Below, in pieces: positions 4,702-5,187 of a stretch of 5,187 nucleotides of DNA. A model generated the notes under the pieces. It saw nothing but the letters and a program-made list of their open reading frames with translations, did no database searches and was not told the origin of the DNA. The number at the start of each line of letters is the position of its first letter. Position 1 is the stretch's first letter. Made by a program: the position numbers and the translations under genes. Source of the stretch: Chloroflexota bacterium (GTDB lineage: Bacteria; Chloroflexota; UBA6077); contig JAJZQR010000350.1 of assembly GCA_021806765.1 (NCBI GenBank), positions 1 to 5,187 of the forward strand, read 5' to 3'.

Positions 4702-5187
4702 GTGAGCTTACTCAAGTGGCTCTACCCGGGAATGCGCATCAAGCGATGGCTTGCAGTCCTGACTCTGGGCCTCGTTCTGGTTAGCCTGGGCCTGGCCTAC
4801 ATGCTGGTCCAGCTGTATCGTACTCAGCCTTTCCCGGATTTCGTGGCCGCCCTCACCCTGCAGTTCATCGATAGGCCGATCCGTGGCGCCATTTTCGTCA
4901 CGGTGGGGTTAGGGGTGCTGGCGGTGGGCTTCTGGAAGCTGAACGAATCGGTGCTGTCCGCCGTCATGCCCAACGGGCGCAGCAACCTGGTGGACATCGT
5001 CTACAACCATCGCCATCGTCAGCGAGGGCCGAAGATCGTGGCCATTGGCGGTGGGACCGGGCTGTCGACCCTGCTGCGTGGGCTGAAGGAGTACACGACC
5101 AACATCACCGCCATCGTTACGGTGGCCGACGATGGCGGAAGCTCGGGTCGGCTGCGGAGAGAACTCGGCGTGCTGCCGCCGGGGGAT
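4702..5187 (+). CDS. yvcK: YvcK/CofD-like UDP-GlcNAc-binding protein, membrane-anchored, 3' end missing
   Basis: The first 162 codons are present and the frame is open to the window end. YvcK proteins are Rossmann-like relatives of CofD that bind UDP-GlcNAc and are needed for normal cell-wall synthesis and growth on gluconeogenic carbon. Visible here are a two-helix membrane segment (about 16-38 and 61-80), a short basic linker (NHRHRQRGPK, 102-111), the glycine-rich nucleotide-binding start IGGGTGLSTLLRGLK (115-129) and the hallmark VADDGGSSGRLR (141-152). The Bacillus protein lacks the membrane part. That puts the catalytic-like domain on the membrane in this organism, with the linker consistent with a cytosolic face. 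The start is GTG 4702 with GGAAGGA (4687-4693) 8 bases upstream. ATG 4732 would remove the LLKWLYPG segment that I expect in relatives, and it has no comparable ribosome site. A perfect hairpin abuts the ribosome site. A typical protein of this type with the anchor would run to roughly 430-450 residues, so about two thirds lies outside. Confidence 0.93.
   Translation, partial: MSLLKWLYPGMRIKRWLAVLTLGLVLVSLGLAYMLVQLYRTQPFPDFVAALTLQFIDRPIRGAIFVTVGLGVLAVGFWKLNESVLSAVMPNGRSNLVDIVYNHRHRQRGPKIVAIGGGTGLSTLLRGLKEYTTNITAIVTVADDGGSSGRLRRELGVLPPGD

Overview
The window reads as chromosomal DNA from a GC-rich bacterium, most likely a Chloroflexota (Anaerolineae-like) lineage. The basis for this is indirect: the high GC and GC3 of the genes, a YvcK protein with a two-helix membrane-anchoring N-terminus of the kind I associate with that group, a DUF2089 plus SHOCT-like gene pair, and abundant palindromic intergenic repeats. 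I could not run a database search, so the taxonomic call is an inference. All five genes are on the + strand. I see no rRNA, tRNA, CRISPR array, transposase or integrase.

Layout. Bases 1-99 hold a short inverted array of a GGACTGA heptamer. A large GH94 (glycosyltransferase 36) phosphorylase-type enzyme fills 100-2523. A 322-base gap follows. It holds an elaborate branched inverted repeat of about 118 bases and then a clear sigma-70-type promoter whose -10 is overlapped by a dyad. This promoter drives a two-gene unit: a DUF2089 zinc-ribbon/HTH regulator (2846-3217) and, 15 bases later, a SHOCT-like/YvlB-N protein (3233-3802). The next gap (3803-4280, 478 bases) is a repeat island with two unrelated palindromic elements, followed by a second promoter candidate. 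That promoter precedes a four-helix YvlD/PF04020 membrane protein (4281-4622). After 79 bases that contain a perfect 8-bp hairpin touching the Shine-Dalgarno, a membrane-anchored YvcK/CofD-like protein starts at a GTG (4702) and runs off the window end.

How the genes may work together. DUF2089, YvlB-N/SHOCT-like and YvlD proteins recur together in Gram-positive envelope-stress loci of the yvl/lia type, and YvcK is a UDP-GlcNAc-binding factor tied to cell wall and carbon balance. The right-hand 2.4 kb therefore looks like an envelope-homeostasis neighbourhood. The regulator and the SHOCT-like protein share a C-terminal/N-terminal helical segment, which hints that they contact the same partner or each other. 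The GH94 enzyme is probably an independent cytosolic glycoside phosphorylase. Its phosphate-binding residues are intact, but its glycon-side loop differs from the characterised cellobiose enzymes.

The items most worth a second look are the branched repeat at 2583-2700, the dyad over the DUF2089 promoter, the odd low-GC3 N-terminal extension of the SHOCT-like protein, the altered loop of the GH94 enzyme, and the two palindromic repeats at 3918-4126.
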